NCBI RefSeq assembly: GCF_000764325.1
Contig: NZ_JMCG01000002.1
Location: forward strand, 310,001-374,000
From: Vibrio navarrensis
GTDB lineage: Bacteria; Pseudomonadota; Gammaproteobacteria; Enterobacterales; Vibrionaceae
DNA length: 64,000 nucleotides
Direction: 5' to 3'
Shown here: positions 30,103-37,867 of the stretch, piece by piece
Position numbering within the stretch: the stretch's first letter is position 1
How the letters are laid out: every line of letters begins with the position of its first letter
Program-made: the position numbers and the translations under genes
Notes under the pieces: generated by a model
Told to the model about the DNA's origin: nothing
What the model saw: the letters and a program-made list of their open reading frames with translations, nothing else
Database searches by the model: none

Positions 30103-30519
30103 ATGTCAAATGGTCGCATTTTACACACCATGCTACGCGTGGGGGATTTAGACAAATCTATTCAGTTTTATACCGAAGTCATGGGTATGCAACTGCTGCG
30201 CAAGAACGAGAACAAGGAATACGAGTACACCTTGGCTTTCCTTGGTTACGGTGACGAGTCACAAGGCGCAGTGATCGAATTGACGCATAACTGGGGCACG
30301 TCTGAATACGATCTCGGCACCGCGTTCGGCCATATTGCGATTGGTGTTGATGATATTTACACCACTTGTGATGCCATCAAAGCGGCAGGCGGCAACGTCA
30401 CGCGCGAACCGGGACCGGTAAAAGGCGGCACAACGCACATCGCGTTTGTCAAAGATCCCGATGGCTACATGATTGAGCTGATTCAGAACAAACAAGCATC
30501 TGCAGGATTGGAAGGCTAA
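30103..30519 (+). CDS. gloA: Lactoylglutathione lyase (glyoxalase I)
   Basis: Converts the methylglyoxal-glutathione hemithioacetal to S-lactoylglutathione. Of 138 residues, the Ni-dependent short form like E. coli GloA. Metal ligands are visible at the His of [11 protein letters not shown], Glu in [11 protein letters not shown], His in [13 protein letters not shown] and Glu in [10 protein letters not shown] good GGAG site precedes the ATG. Own terminator downstream at 30573-30600. Confidence 0.97.
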   Translation: MSNGRILHTMLRVGDLDKSIQFYTEVMGMQLLRKNENKEYEYTLAFLGYGDESQGAVIELTHNWGTSEYDLGTAFGHIAIGVDDIYTTCDAIKAAGGNVTREPGPVKGGTTHIAFVKDPDGYMIELIQNKQASAGLEG

Positions 30520-30572
30520 GCCGGACATTCTGAGGGGTGATAACCACCGTCTGACACACTGAGTGATGTGAG

Positions 30573-30600
30573 AGAGGAAGCCAAGCGCTTCCTCTTTTTT
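30573..30600 (+). terminator. Terminator of gloA
   Basis: Stem AGAGGAAGC / GCTTCCTCT (30573-30581 with 30587-30595), followed by TTTTT. Confidence 0.88.
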
Positions 30601-30675
30601 GTTTCATTGACGCCGCTTTACATGAGAATTATTTTCATTTAGATTAATGAGAGTTTGGCTAAGTGGAAGAAAAGC

Positions 30676-31110
30676 ATGATAAACGAGTGGGAAAAACACA
30701 CCTTATTGGCAGACACTGCACTGCAACTCGACGATCCAATTCGCAGTATTCTGCACTACCAACAAGCCTTGGCACTGAGTGACGAGATAGCCAATAGCGT
30801 TGAGATTGAAGCCGATGATAAGATCTTAATTTCGGTTATCTCTTGTCATAATCTGGCGCAATTCTGGCGTTGGGCTGGTGACACCGAGTATGAACTCAAG
30901 TACTTGCAGCTCGCTTCAGAAAAAGTGCTGACCTTGATCCCGCAGTGCCCACAGCATCAATGCGAGAACTTTATTGATTCCATCGGCTGTTGTAAAAAAG
31001 CGCTGTTTGATTTCCTAAAACGTCACCCAAACCCAAAAATTGCGCAGTTGGTAGAGAAGATCGATACCGCAACCCAATGCGAAATTATCGCCAAATTTAG
31101 GCTCAACTGA
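30676..31110 (+). CDS. DUF2753 family protein, TPR-like
   Basis: A 144-residue cytoplasmic protein with no signal or membrane segment, matching what I recognise as DUF2753, mostly from vibrios. The sequence is helical with TPR-like pairs: TLLADTALQLDDPIRSILHY and ISCHNLAQFWRWAGDTEYEL. Several Cys cluster near the middle (CPQHQC, IGCCKKA). I chose the ATG at 30676 (MINEWEKHTLL), preceded by GGAAG, over a TTG seven codons earlier. It converges on motY with two bases between stop codons. Function unknown. Confidence 0.75.
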   Translation: MINEWEKHTLLADTALQLDDPIRSILHYQQALALSDEIANSVEIEADDKILISVISCHNLAQFWRWAGDTEYELKYLQLASEKVLTLIPQCPQHQCENFIDSIGCCKKALFDFLKRHPNPKIAQLVEKIDTATQCEIIAKFRLN

Positions 31111-31112
31111 AC

Positions 31113-31994
31113 TTATACCTCGGTCCTGCCTAGCGAAATAACGACGCGGCGGTTCTTATCTTTGCCGATTGGCGTCGCGTTGTCGGCAATTGGGCGACGT
31201 TTGCCAAAGCCTTGTACTTGAATGCGATCTTCTGTCAGCCCCAGCGCTTTGAAGTACTCCCGCAGCGATTCCGCTCTGCGCTCAGAAAGGTTCTGACTCA
31301 GGCTAGTGCCATCCGTCGAATCGGTGTAAGTGGAGACTAACACCAGATCAATATCGGTGTTGTAGCGCACGTATTCAGCGATTTGCGAAAGGCGTTTTTG
31401 CGACGCTTTGGTCAGTTTGTCGCCGTTACGCTCGTAATGCAGAATGGTGAAGGAGATATCTTCAAAACTGTACGGCAGTAAGTTAGCGATGCAGTCGCTA
31501 AACGCATTGTATTTTTGCTGAAACAGCACCGCCGAAAGCACCACTTCAATGCGCTGATTGCGGCTTTGCCAATCTTGATAGCTGAATGTCGGATAACGCC
31601 CTTTCTCCAGCTCGGTCAAAATACCCCAAGCGGTCTGACCGCCCACATAACCATCAAACTGCTTAAAGAATTTGAGCGTAGTTAGGCGATCGGCGCGCTC
31701 TCCGGGTCGCCAAGGTGGCGGCATCGAAATCAAGCTGACATTACGCGTTTCGCCCATCGGGCGGCGCATTTTCAGCTCAAAATCGAGCACGATTTTTTTG
31801 CTGGCACGCGAAGAAAACTCCGCGTCGCCAAAGTTCGGAATGGGATGCACCAAGCGACATTCCAGCGGCGAGTTGACCACCATCTCCCACTGAGATTGTT
31901 GCGGCGTGGCCACATAACGTTTGTCCATCGCCATCGTGGAGACAGAGGCAAAAGTGGTTAGCACTAAACTACTGGTTACAAGCCACATTTTCAT
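31113..31994 (-). CDS. motY: Sodium-driven flagellar motor T-ring protein MotY
   Basis: Periplasmic protein that, with MotX, holds PomA/PomB stators around the Na+-driven polar flagellar motor. From the ATG at 31994 ([18 protein letters not shown]) it has 293 residues, the V. alginolyticus MotY length, with a signal peptide probably cleaved after Ala22. The upstream in-frame 34 codons are unlikely to be translated. The C-terminal OmpA-like peptidoglycan-binding domain is clear: [28 protein letters not shown] and [13 protein letters not shown]. It supports a marine, polar-flagellated host. Confidence 0.95.
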   Translation of the reverse strand: MKMWLVTSSLVLTTFASVSTMAMDKRYVATPQQSQWEMVVNSPLECRLVHPIPNFGDAEFSSRASKKIVLDFELKMRRPMGETRNVSLISMPPPWRPGERADRLTTLKFFKQFDGYVGGQTAWGILTELEKGRYPTFSYQDWQSRNQRIEVVLSAVLFQQKYNAFSDCIANLLPYSFEDISFTILHYERNGDKLTKASQKRLSQIAEYVRYNTDIDLVLVSTYTDSTDGTSLSQNLSERRAESLREYFKALGLTEDRIQVQGFGKRRPIADNATPIGKDKNRRVVISLGRTEV

Positions 31995-32191
31995 TATCGG
32001 CAACATCTCTTCAATCATCTGCACGCTCTGGCAAGTTTGCCAACGCACATTACCCAACTTCATTTCGAAATTTACATGCAAAAATCTAGCCATCAAACCC
32101 GTAAACTTTTGCCGTTTTCTCTTTCTGTAGCGTTTTTTTCGCCGTCATAATCTGCAATAATGCCGTCTTTGTCACACAAATAAATAGAAAC

Positions 32192-32848
32192 ATGACTGTA
32201 GAAAACACAGCACAGACCCTAAAAAAACGTTTTCGCGGCTATTTCCCTGTCGTCGTAGACGTTGAAACTGCCGGGTTTAATGCAAAAACTGATGCACTTT
32301 TGGAAATTTGCGCCATCACGTTGAAAATGAATGAACATGGCGATCTTCACCCCGCATCAACCATTCACTTTCATGTCGAACCATTCGAAGGGGCCAATAT
32401 AGAAAAGGAAGCCTTAGAATTTAATGGCATCCGCGACCCTTTTAGCCCGCTACGCGGCGCTGTGACTGAACAGGAAGCACTCAAAGAGATCTACAAACTG
32501 ATCCGCAAAGAGCAAAAAGCGGCAGACTGTGGCCGCGCCATCATGGTGGCACACAATGCCGCATTTGACCTCAGCTTTGTCAACGCTGCCAACGAGCGCT
32601 GCAAGCTAAAACGTATCCCTTTCCATCCCTTTGCCACCTTTGATACTGCCACTTTAAGTGGTTTGGCTTATGGCCAAACGGTGTTAGCCAAAGCGTGTAA
32701 AACCGCGGGGATGGAATTTGATAATCGTGAGGCGCACTCTGCCCTATACGATACCGAGAAAACCGCAGAGCTATTTTGCGGCATTGTCAATAAGTGGAAA
32801 GCGTTAGGTGGCTGGCCGCTTGTCGATGATGAAGACAATAATAAGTAA
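32192..32848 (+). CDS. rnt: Ribonuclease T
   Basis: DEDD-family 3'-5' exoribonuclease that trims tRNA and other stable RNA 3' ends. Of 218 residues. Exo motif I has the Asp-Val-Glu of [22 protein letters not shown]; motif II is in [16 protein letters not shown]; motif III is [14 protein letters not shown] with the catalytic His and Asp. A Na+/H+ antiporter gene follows after 21 bases and may be cotranscribed. Confidence 0.97.
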   Translation: MTVENTAQTLKKRFRGYFPVVVDVETAGFNAKTDALLEICAITLKMNEHGDLHPASTIHFHVEPFEGANIEKEALEFNGIRDPFSPLRGAVTEQEALKEIYKLIRKEQKAADCGRAIMVAHNAAFDLSFVNAANERCKLKRIPFHPFATFDTATLSGLAYGQTVLAKACKTAGMEFDNREAHSALYDTEKTAELFCGIVNKWKALGGWPLVDDEDNNK

Positions 32849-32869
32849 ACACAACTTCCTGAGAAAACT

Positions 32870-34195
32870 ATGAATCCTGTTGTTATTTCTGTTTGCGTCA
32901 TGCTGATTTTGGCATTGATGCGAGTGAACGTGGTGGTCGCCCTCACGTTCAGTGCCATCGTAGGTGGCTTGGTGGCTGGCATGGATCTCGGCGATACCAT
33001 TGCCGCGTTTGAGAGCGGCCTTGGTGGCGGCGCAACCATTGCCTTGAGTTATGCCATGCTAGGTACTTTTGCGGTGGCGATTTCCAAATCAGGCATCACC
33101 GATCTTTTGGCGCAAAGCGTCATCAAACGCCTCAACGGTAAAGACAGCGCCGCTTCAACCACCGGCCTCAAATATGCCGTGCTCGTGGCGCTAGTGCTGG
33201 TGACTATGTCATCGCAAAACGTTATCCCTGTGCATATCGCCTTTATCCCCATTTTGATTCCACCTCTGCTGGGCGTTTTTGCCAAACTAAAACTAGACCG
33301 TCGTCTTATCGCGTGCGTGCTAACGTTTGGTCTCATCACCCCATACATGGTGTTACCCGTTGGCTTTGGCGGCATTTTCCTCAACAACATTCTGCTGAAA
33401 AATCTGCACGACAACGGCCTAGACAATGTCGTTGCCAGCCAAGTCCCTACCGCGATGCTCTTGCCTGGTGCAGGAATGGTTTGCGGCTTATTGATTGCGA
33501 TTTTCTTTAGCTACCGTAAGCCTCGCGAATACGCAGAGACTGAACTCACTGTCGTGCACGATGAAACGCAAGGGCTGAACAAGCAACATATTCTGGTTGC
33601 CGCCGTTGGTATCATCGCCGCGCTGAGCGTTCAGCTTTACACCGGTTCAATGATCATCGGTGCGCTCGCTGGCTTCATGGTGTTTACCTTTGGTGGCGTG
33701 ATTGCGTGGAAAGAAACGCACGATGTGTTTACCAAAGGTGTACACATGATGGCGATGATCGGTTTCATTATGATCGCTGCGGCAGGTTTTGCTGCGGTAA
33801 TGAAGCAGACTGGCGGCGTAGAAACTTTGGTAGAGTCACTCTCGACTAGCATTGGTGACAACAAAGCGCTGGCCGCGCTGCTGATGTTGATTGTAGGCTT
33901 GCTGGTCACCATGGGCATTGGGTCTTCGTTCTCTACTATCCCAATTCTGGCCACCATTTACGTGCCACTGGCGATCGCTTTTGGCTTCTCACCGATGGCA
34001 ACCATCGCTTTAGTGGGCACTGCAGCAGCACTTGGTGATGCAGGCTCACCGGCTTCGGACTCTACTTTAGGTCCAACGTCTGGCCTCAATGCCGACGGTC
34101 AACATGAACACATTTGGGAAACCGTTGTCCCTACATTTATCCACTACAACGTTCCACTGATCATTTTTGGCTGGATCGCCGCGATGATTCTGTAG
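32870..34195 (+). CDS. Na+/H+ antiporter family protein (NhaC/YuiF-like)
   Basis: Polytopic membrane protein of 441 residues, about 11-12 helices. Features are the Gly-rich [28 protein letters not shown] and a duplicated core with [29 protein letters not shown] near the C-terminus, where Asp and Ser residues resemble cation-binding sites of the ion-transporter superfamily. Database names in this group are Na+/H+ antiporter or amino acid transporter (YuiF); the substrate is not determined. It follows rnt by 21 bases and ends in its own terminator. Confidence 0.8.
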   Translation: MNPVVISVCVMLILALMRVNVVVALTFSAIVGGLVAGMDLGDTIAAFESGLGGGATIALSYAMLGTFAVAISKSGITDLLAQSVIKRLNGKDSAASTTGLKYAVLVALVLVTMSSQNVIPVHIAFIPILIPPLLGVFAKLKLDRRLIACVLTFGLITPYMVLPVGFGGIFLNNILLKNLHDNGLDNVVASQVPTAMLLPGAGMVCGLLIAIFFSYRKPREYAETELTVVHDETQGLNKQHILVAAVGIIAALSVQLYTGSMIIGALAGFMVFTFGGVIAWKETHDVFTKGVHMMAMIGFIMIAAAGFAAVMKQTGGVETLVESLSTSIGDNKALAALLMLIVGLLVTMGIGSSFSTIPILATIYVPLAIAFGFSPMATIALVGTAAALGDAGSPASDSTLGPTSGLNADGQHEHIWETVVPTFIHYNVPLIIFGWIAAMIL

Positions 34196-34215
34196 TGATA
34201 GAACATCCATCAACA

Positions 34216-34242
34216 ACAAAGCCGCTCAATGAGCGGCTTTGT
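34216..34242. terminator. Bidirectional terminator after the 34.2-kb antiporter
   Basis: Perfect 12-bp stem ACAAAGCCGCTC / GAGCGGCTTTGT (34216-34227 with 34231-34242), with T residues following. It lies between convergent genes. Confidence 0.85.
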
Positions 34243-34262
34243 TTTAACTGGCATCCTGATCA

Positions 34263-34895
34263 CTACGACTGCGCAGGCATCGTTTGTAAAATGCGTTCGC
34301 GGATCTGCTTAAGCGTCGATTCTGATGAAAGGTAATCCACCTCGATCGGGAAATAGGCATCGTTGATTTGCAGCACTAAACTCGGATAGGAGTTCACACC
34401 CAAACTGCTCGCGAAACTCAATTGATCCTGAAAAACTCCCTCAAGAAACGCCCCATTCACATCATGCTCAAACTGTGACACATTCAGCCCAAGCTCCTTT
34501 GCCAATTGGCGGTGCGTCGCCTCCTCATGCGGTGGCATAGCGCGCAGATAATACGCTTGTTGGATAGCATCAAGCATCGCTTCGTAGCTGTCTTGAAATC
34601 CTGCTGCGATTAGCGCTCGGCACGCTTGATAAGTGCTGCGCACGGGTGTGCACTTGGTCCAAAAATCATAGTTAAAACGGGTACCGAGCTGACGCTCAAT
34701 CTGATGCCAAATCCCTTCTATCTTTTGCTGCATTTCTGGTGGCATCGGCAGGGTCGAATCAGGAGCAAGCCCCCCGACCACATATTCAAACTGAATTACC
34801 CCCGGCAACTGCTGTTTTAGTTTGTCCAAGGTGGGTTTGTAACCCCAACACCAACTGCACATAGGATCATGGACGTAATATAGTTTGATTTTCAT
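34263..34895 (-). CDS. Cytoplasmic DsbA-family thioredoxin-fold protein
   Basis: A 210-residue protein with the DsbA/FrnE-like fold. An active-site CXXC, Cys-Ser-Trp-Cys, in VHDPMCSWCWGYKP near residue 10 directly follows the first strand, and a helical insertion precedes LGVNSYPSLVLQIND with the cis-Pro loop. There is no signal peptide, so it should act in the cytoplasm, as dithiol oxidoreductases or glutathione-linked isomerases of this group do. Start taken at ATG 34895; a GTG three codons earlier is possible. Specific substrate unknown. Confidence 0.82.
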   Translation of the reverse strand: MKIKLYYVHDPMCSWCWGYKPTLDKLKQQLPGVIQFEYVVGGLAPDSTLPMPPEMQQKIEGIWHQIERQLGTRFNYDFWTKCTPVRSTYQACRALIAAGFQDSYEAMLDAIQQAYYLRAMPPHEEATHRQLAKELGLNVSQFEHDVNGAFLEGVFQDQLSFASSLGVNSYPSLVLQINDAYFPIEVDYLSSESTLKQIRERILQTMPAQS

Positions 34896-34915
34896 TCTAC
34901 CCACTCAAAAAAGAA

Positions 34916-34940
34916 AAAGGAGCCAAATAGCAGCTCCTTT
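34916..34940 (-). terminator. Terminator of grxD
   Basis: Read on the minus strand, stem AAAGGAGC / GCTCCTTT (34933-34940 with 34916-34923) is followed by a T-rich tail. It lies between grxD and the DsbA-like gene. Confidence 0.82.
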
Positions 34941-35014
34941 GTATTCTATACGTGATTGCTCATCACCACTACTCTGACACCACGTCATCCATGGGAGAGC
35001 AAAGCAGAGCGAGA

Positions 35015-35353
35015 TTACTCCGCTTCGTTGCTCGCAGCGCGTGCCGCGGCTTCTTTGATCAATGGCTGAAGTTCGCCTTTTTGGAACATCTCGATCACGA
35101 TGTCGCAACCGCCGATCAATTCACCTTCAACCCAAAGCTGTGGGAACGTTGGCCATTGTGCGTAGCTTGGTAGCTCGGCGCGGATGTCAGGATTCTGCAG
35201 AATGTCCACATAAGCGAACTTTTCACCACAAGCCATCAGAGCTTGAGCTGCTTGAGAGGAGAAACCACAGCTTGGTAGCTTTGGAGAACCTTTCATGTAA
35301 AGAAGGATTGGGTTTTCTGCGATTTGCTGTTTGATTTTATCGATAGTTTCCAT
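35015..35353 (-). CDS. grxD: Monothiol glutaredoxin Grx4 (CGFS type)
   Basis: Fe-S cluster carrier or transfer glutaredoxin of 112 residues. The CGFS active site is in KLPSCGFSSQAAQAL near residue 30, preceded by LLYMKGSP; the glutathione contact regions are YAQWPTFPQLWVEGELIGGCDI. The N-terminal METIDKIKQQIAENP is typical. It is divergent from sodB, which fits an oxidative and iron stress theme. Confidence 0.96.
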   Translation of the reverse strand: METIDKIKQQIAENPILLYMKGSPKLPSCGFSSQAAQALMACGEKFAYVDILQNPDIRAELPSYAQWPTFPQLWVEGELIGGCDIVIEMFQKGELQPLIKEAAARAASNEAE

Positions 35354-35634
35354 TGCTTCCTCTAGATGGAGTTACTGCAAATAATCGCGACATTTTACCT
35401 TATTACTCAAGAATAAAAAGCACATAAAAATTAGGGCTATAATCAGGGGCGCGATGACAAAGAAATTTCATATAGAAATTGTCACTTAGCCCTTTTAATA
35501 AAGTAAAAACTTGCTAAACTATAGCGCAAGTCAGTCATAAAGACATTCAACCATGCCAAAGCAGGTTGAAAATCGGATAAATAACACTGGAAGCAATCGA
35601 AGGTTACCCCTTCAAATAGATGGAGAATCGAGCA

Positions 35635-36219
35635 ATGGCATTTGAACTACCCGCTCTTCCTTACGCAAAAGACGCTCTTGAGCCACACATCTCTGCAGAA
35701 ACTCTTGAGTTCCACCACGGTAAACACCACAACACTTACGTTGTAAAACTGAATGGCCTAATCCCAGGCACTGAGTTTGAAGGCAAATCTCTAGAAGAGA
35801 TCATCAAAACTTCAACTGGCGGTATCTTCAACAACGCAGCACAAGTTTGGAACCATACTTTCTACTGGCACTGCCTTGCGCCAAATGCGGGCGGCGAGCC
35901 AACAGGTGCCGTTGCTGATGCAATCAACGCAGCATTTGGTTCTTTCGAAGAGTTCAAAGCAAAATTCACTGACTCAGCTATCAACAACTTCGGTTCTTCT
36001 TGGACTTGGTTGGTGAAAAAGGCTGACGGTTCTCTAGCCATCGTTAACACCTCAAACGCAGCAACACCGATCACTGAAGAAGGTGTGACGCCACTGCTAA
36101 CCGTTGACCTATGGGAACACGCTTACTACATCGACTACCGCAACCTACGTCCAGATTACATGAACGGCTTCTGGGCTCTGGTCAACTGGGAATTCGTTGC
36201 AGCGAACCTAGCGAAATAA
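35635..36219 (+). CDS. sodB: Superoxide dismutase (Fe)
   Basis: Cytoplasmic superoxide detoxification. From ATG 35635 ([20 protein letters not shown]), with GGAG upstream, it has 194 residues, the Fe-SOD length. Metal ligands: His in LEFHHGKHH, His in [11 protein letters not shown], and Asp/His in [14 protein letters not shown]. The Fe-type signature [14 protein letters not shown] carries the Gln near position 69. In enteric bacteria and vibrios sodB is a target of the iron-responsive RyhB RNA. The codon use is strongly biased, suggesting high expression. Confidence 0.97.
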   Translation: MAFELPALPYAKDALEPHISAETLEFHHGKHHNTYVVKLNGLIPGTEFEGKSLEEIIKTSTGGIFNNAAQVWNHTFYWHCLAPNAGGEPTGAVADAINAAFGSFEEFKAKFTDSAINNFGSSWTWLVKKADGSLAIVNTSNAATPITEEGVTPLLTVDLWEHAYYIDYRNLRPDYMNGFWALVNWEFVAANLAK

Positions 36220-36255
36220 TTCGCGACACCTTAAGTTCAATTTAGTCACTAATTC

Positions 36256-36285
36256 AAACCCGCTCATCTTAGCGGGTTTTCTTTT
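36256..36285 (+). terminator. Terminator of sodB
   Basis: Stem AAACCCGCT / AGCGGGTTT (36256-36264 with 36271-36279), then TCTTTT. Confidence 0.85.
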
Positions 36286-36343
36286 ATTTTACCTAAAGTT
36301 ACCTATGTTGCTGCCGCTATAAAAACATCAGGCGGAGGGCATA

Positions 36344-36847
36344 ATGCAAATACATACTTTAGACAAAGCGGGCATCATCAACGAGCTTCAGTTTGGCACA
36401 GGAATTAACCACGCCATTCATGATGGTCGTCGTGCCGATTTCGCTTTGCTGCTATCGATGTTTTCCAATGATGCACGCCACATAACGCCTGTAGAAGAAA
36501 CGGACTCGCAACCGGTCACGGAGCAAATTCTGCGTCAACAATTTGCTTTAAGCGAGCCGCAGAAACTGAGAAGCGATCAATCCAGCTACACTATTTCAGC
36601 GGAGCAAGCAAAGCAGTTTCACCGCGCGGGGCTCGCCTCAAGCAAACTCAGCCACTACCTTATCGCCGACGCGCTCGCCTATATGCCAGAGGAGACTTTC
36701 GATCTCCCGGAAGAGGTGTATCAAAACCTTTCCGGCCATGAAAGACGCCAGCTAGCGCAGCCAAACACTCCACTCCTACCTGAAGCCGGGCTGTATAATC
36801 AGCTGTCAACCGCCTGGGCCAAAGCCCGATTGAGCGCATCAGTCTAG
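36344..36847 (+). CDS. VC2046/SO_2500 family protein
   Basis: A 167-residue protein I recognise as the VC2046/SO_2500 family of Vibrio and Shewanella, without known function. It has no signal peptide, membrane helix or Cys. The N-terminus MQIHTLDKAGIINELQFGTGINHAIHDGRRADFALLLSMF is the most conserved-looking part; the rest is predicted mostly helical, ending in LYNQLSTAWAKARLSASV. A GGCGGAGG site precedes the ATG. Monocistronic by spacing. Confidence 0.78.
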   Translation: MQIHTLDKAGIINELQFGTGINHAIHDGRRADFALLLSMFSNDARHITPVEETDSQPVTEQILRQQFALSEPQKLRSDQSSYTISAEQAKQFHRAGLASSKLSHYLIADALAYMPEETFDLPEEVYQNLSGHERRQLAQPNTPLLPEAGLYNQLSTAWAKARLSASV

Positions 36848-37021
36848 ACTTTAACTTATTGAATATTAATGCGTTGCACTACAAGTACTGACTAAAGTGT
36901 GACTTTTTACATACTTTGGCATTCTGCTTGACTCAGATAGTCATTAGTTTGACGTTATTCACACTGAAAAGCCCCATTTTCTCCCAAGATGAAAGTACCG
37001 CTAACACATGGAGTCGGGGAA

Positions 37022-37705
37022 ATGGAAATTAAGCACGCGCTAATCTTGGTAACGAATGCAGGCTCTCTGCTCGGCCGAACCATCGCCCTACACTTTGCCA
37101 AGCTCGGCGCGACCATCATTCTGAGCGACCAAAATAAAGCGCAGTTGGCTGAAACACAGAAAATGTTAGCGACGATTACCGACAAAGCCTGTTCTATTGC
37201 CATCTGTGATGACCAAACCGAAACCATTCAGCGCCTTTTTGCCGAGATAGAACAGCAGTTTGCGCAAGTTCCCGATGTGCTCGTCAACTGCTGGACTTCG
37301 CTCCCTCTCCCGTCTTTAACCGGTCATGCCGCCGATGGTGGTTTCGTCGAACAACTCTCCTCCACCGCGGGTGCGCTGTATCGCTTTGGTCAGGTTTGCG
37401 CCGAACGTATGCGGCAAACAGAAACGAAAGGCGTGATCGTCAATGTTATCACTCACGCCGATTATCAAAACTTTTCTGGCGTGGAAAGTGTCACCTCGCT
37501 CGTTTCTGGCTTTACCCACAGTTGGGCCAAAGAGCTCACCCCTTTCAATATTCGCGTCGGTGGTGTTATCCCGGCTCTGTCGCACACACAAAATCACGTT
37601 GATGAATCACACTGGGCGCAAGTGCAAGACGAACTCATCCGCAATACAGAGTACATTGTCGCCAACGAGTACTTTAGCGGACGGGTAGTCAGCGCCGAGG
37701 TTTGA
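37022..37705 (+). CDS. Atypical short-chain dehydrogenase/reductase (probable pseudoenzyme)
   Basis: SDR-fold protein of 227 residues from ATG 37022 (MEIKHALILVTNAG), with GTCGGGGAA upstream. Overall SDR architecture is kept: HFAKLGATIILSDQNKAQLAETQ, VPDVLVNCW, VIVNVITHAD and LTPFNIRVGGVIP. However, the coenzyme motif TGxxxGxG reads TNAGSLLG, and the Tyr-x-x-x-Lys active site aligns with a stretch near residue 158 (GVESVTSLVSGFTHS) that has neither Tyr nor Lys. It may bind a ligand or nucleotide without catalysis. The reading frame is intact, so it is not a decayed gene. Confidence 0.75.
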   Translation: MEIKHALILVTNAGSLLGRTIALHFAKLGATIILSDQNKAQLAETQKMLATITDKACSIAICDDQTETIQRLFAEIEQQFAQVPDVLVNCWTSLPLPSLTGHAADGGFVEQLSSTAGALYRFGQVCAERMRQTETKGVIVNVITHADYQNFSGVESVTSLVSGFTHSWAKELTPFNIRVGGVIPALSHTQNHVDESHWAQVQDELIRNTEYIVANEYFSGRVVSAEV

Positions 37706-37776
37706 CCACCATCCTCACTTTTACCGCGAACCTTATGTACAATCCCAACGCCTTTCATGTTGATGGATAGGTAAAA

Positions 37777-37804
37777 AAAGCCCCTATCTTTCGATAGGGG
37801 CTTT
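37777..37804. terminator. Bidirectional terminator between the SDR gene and adhE
   Basis: Stem AAAGCCCCTATC / GATAGGGGCTTT (37777-37788 with 37793-37804), with flanking A and T tracts. It serves the convergent SDR gene; adhE ends about 60 bases further. Confidence 0.85.
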
Positions 37805-37867
37805 GCTCTTTTCCCGATTTTTTAGGTTTCGTGCTAGCGAAAACCTATCTCAAAACGTCCGTCTTAC

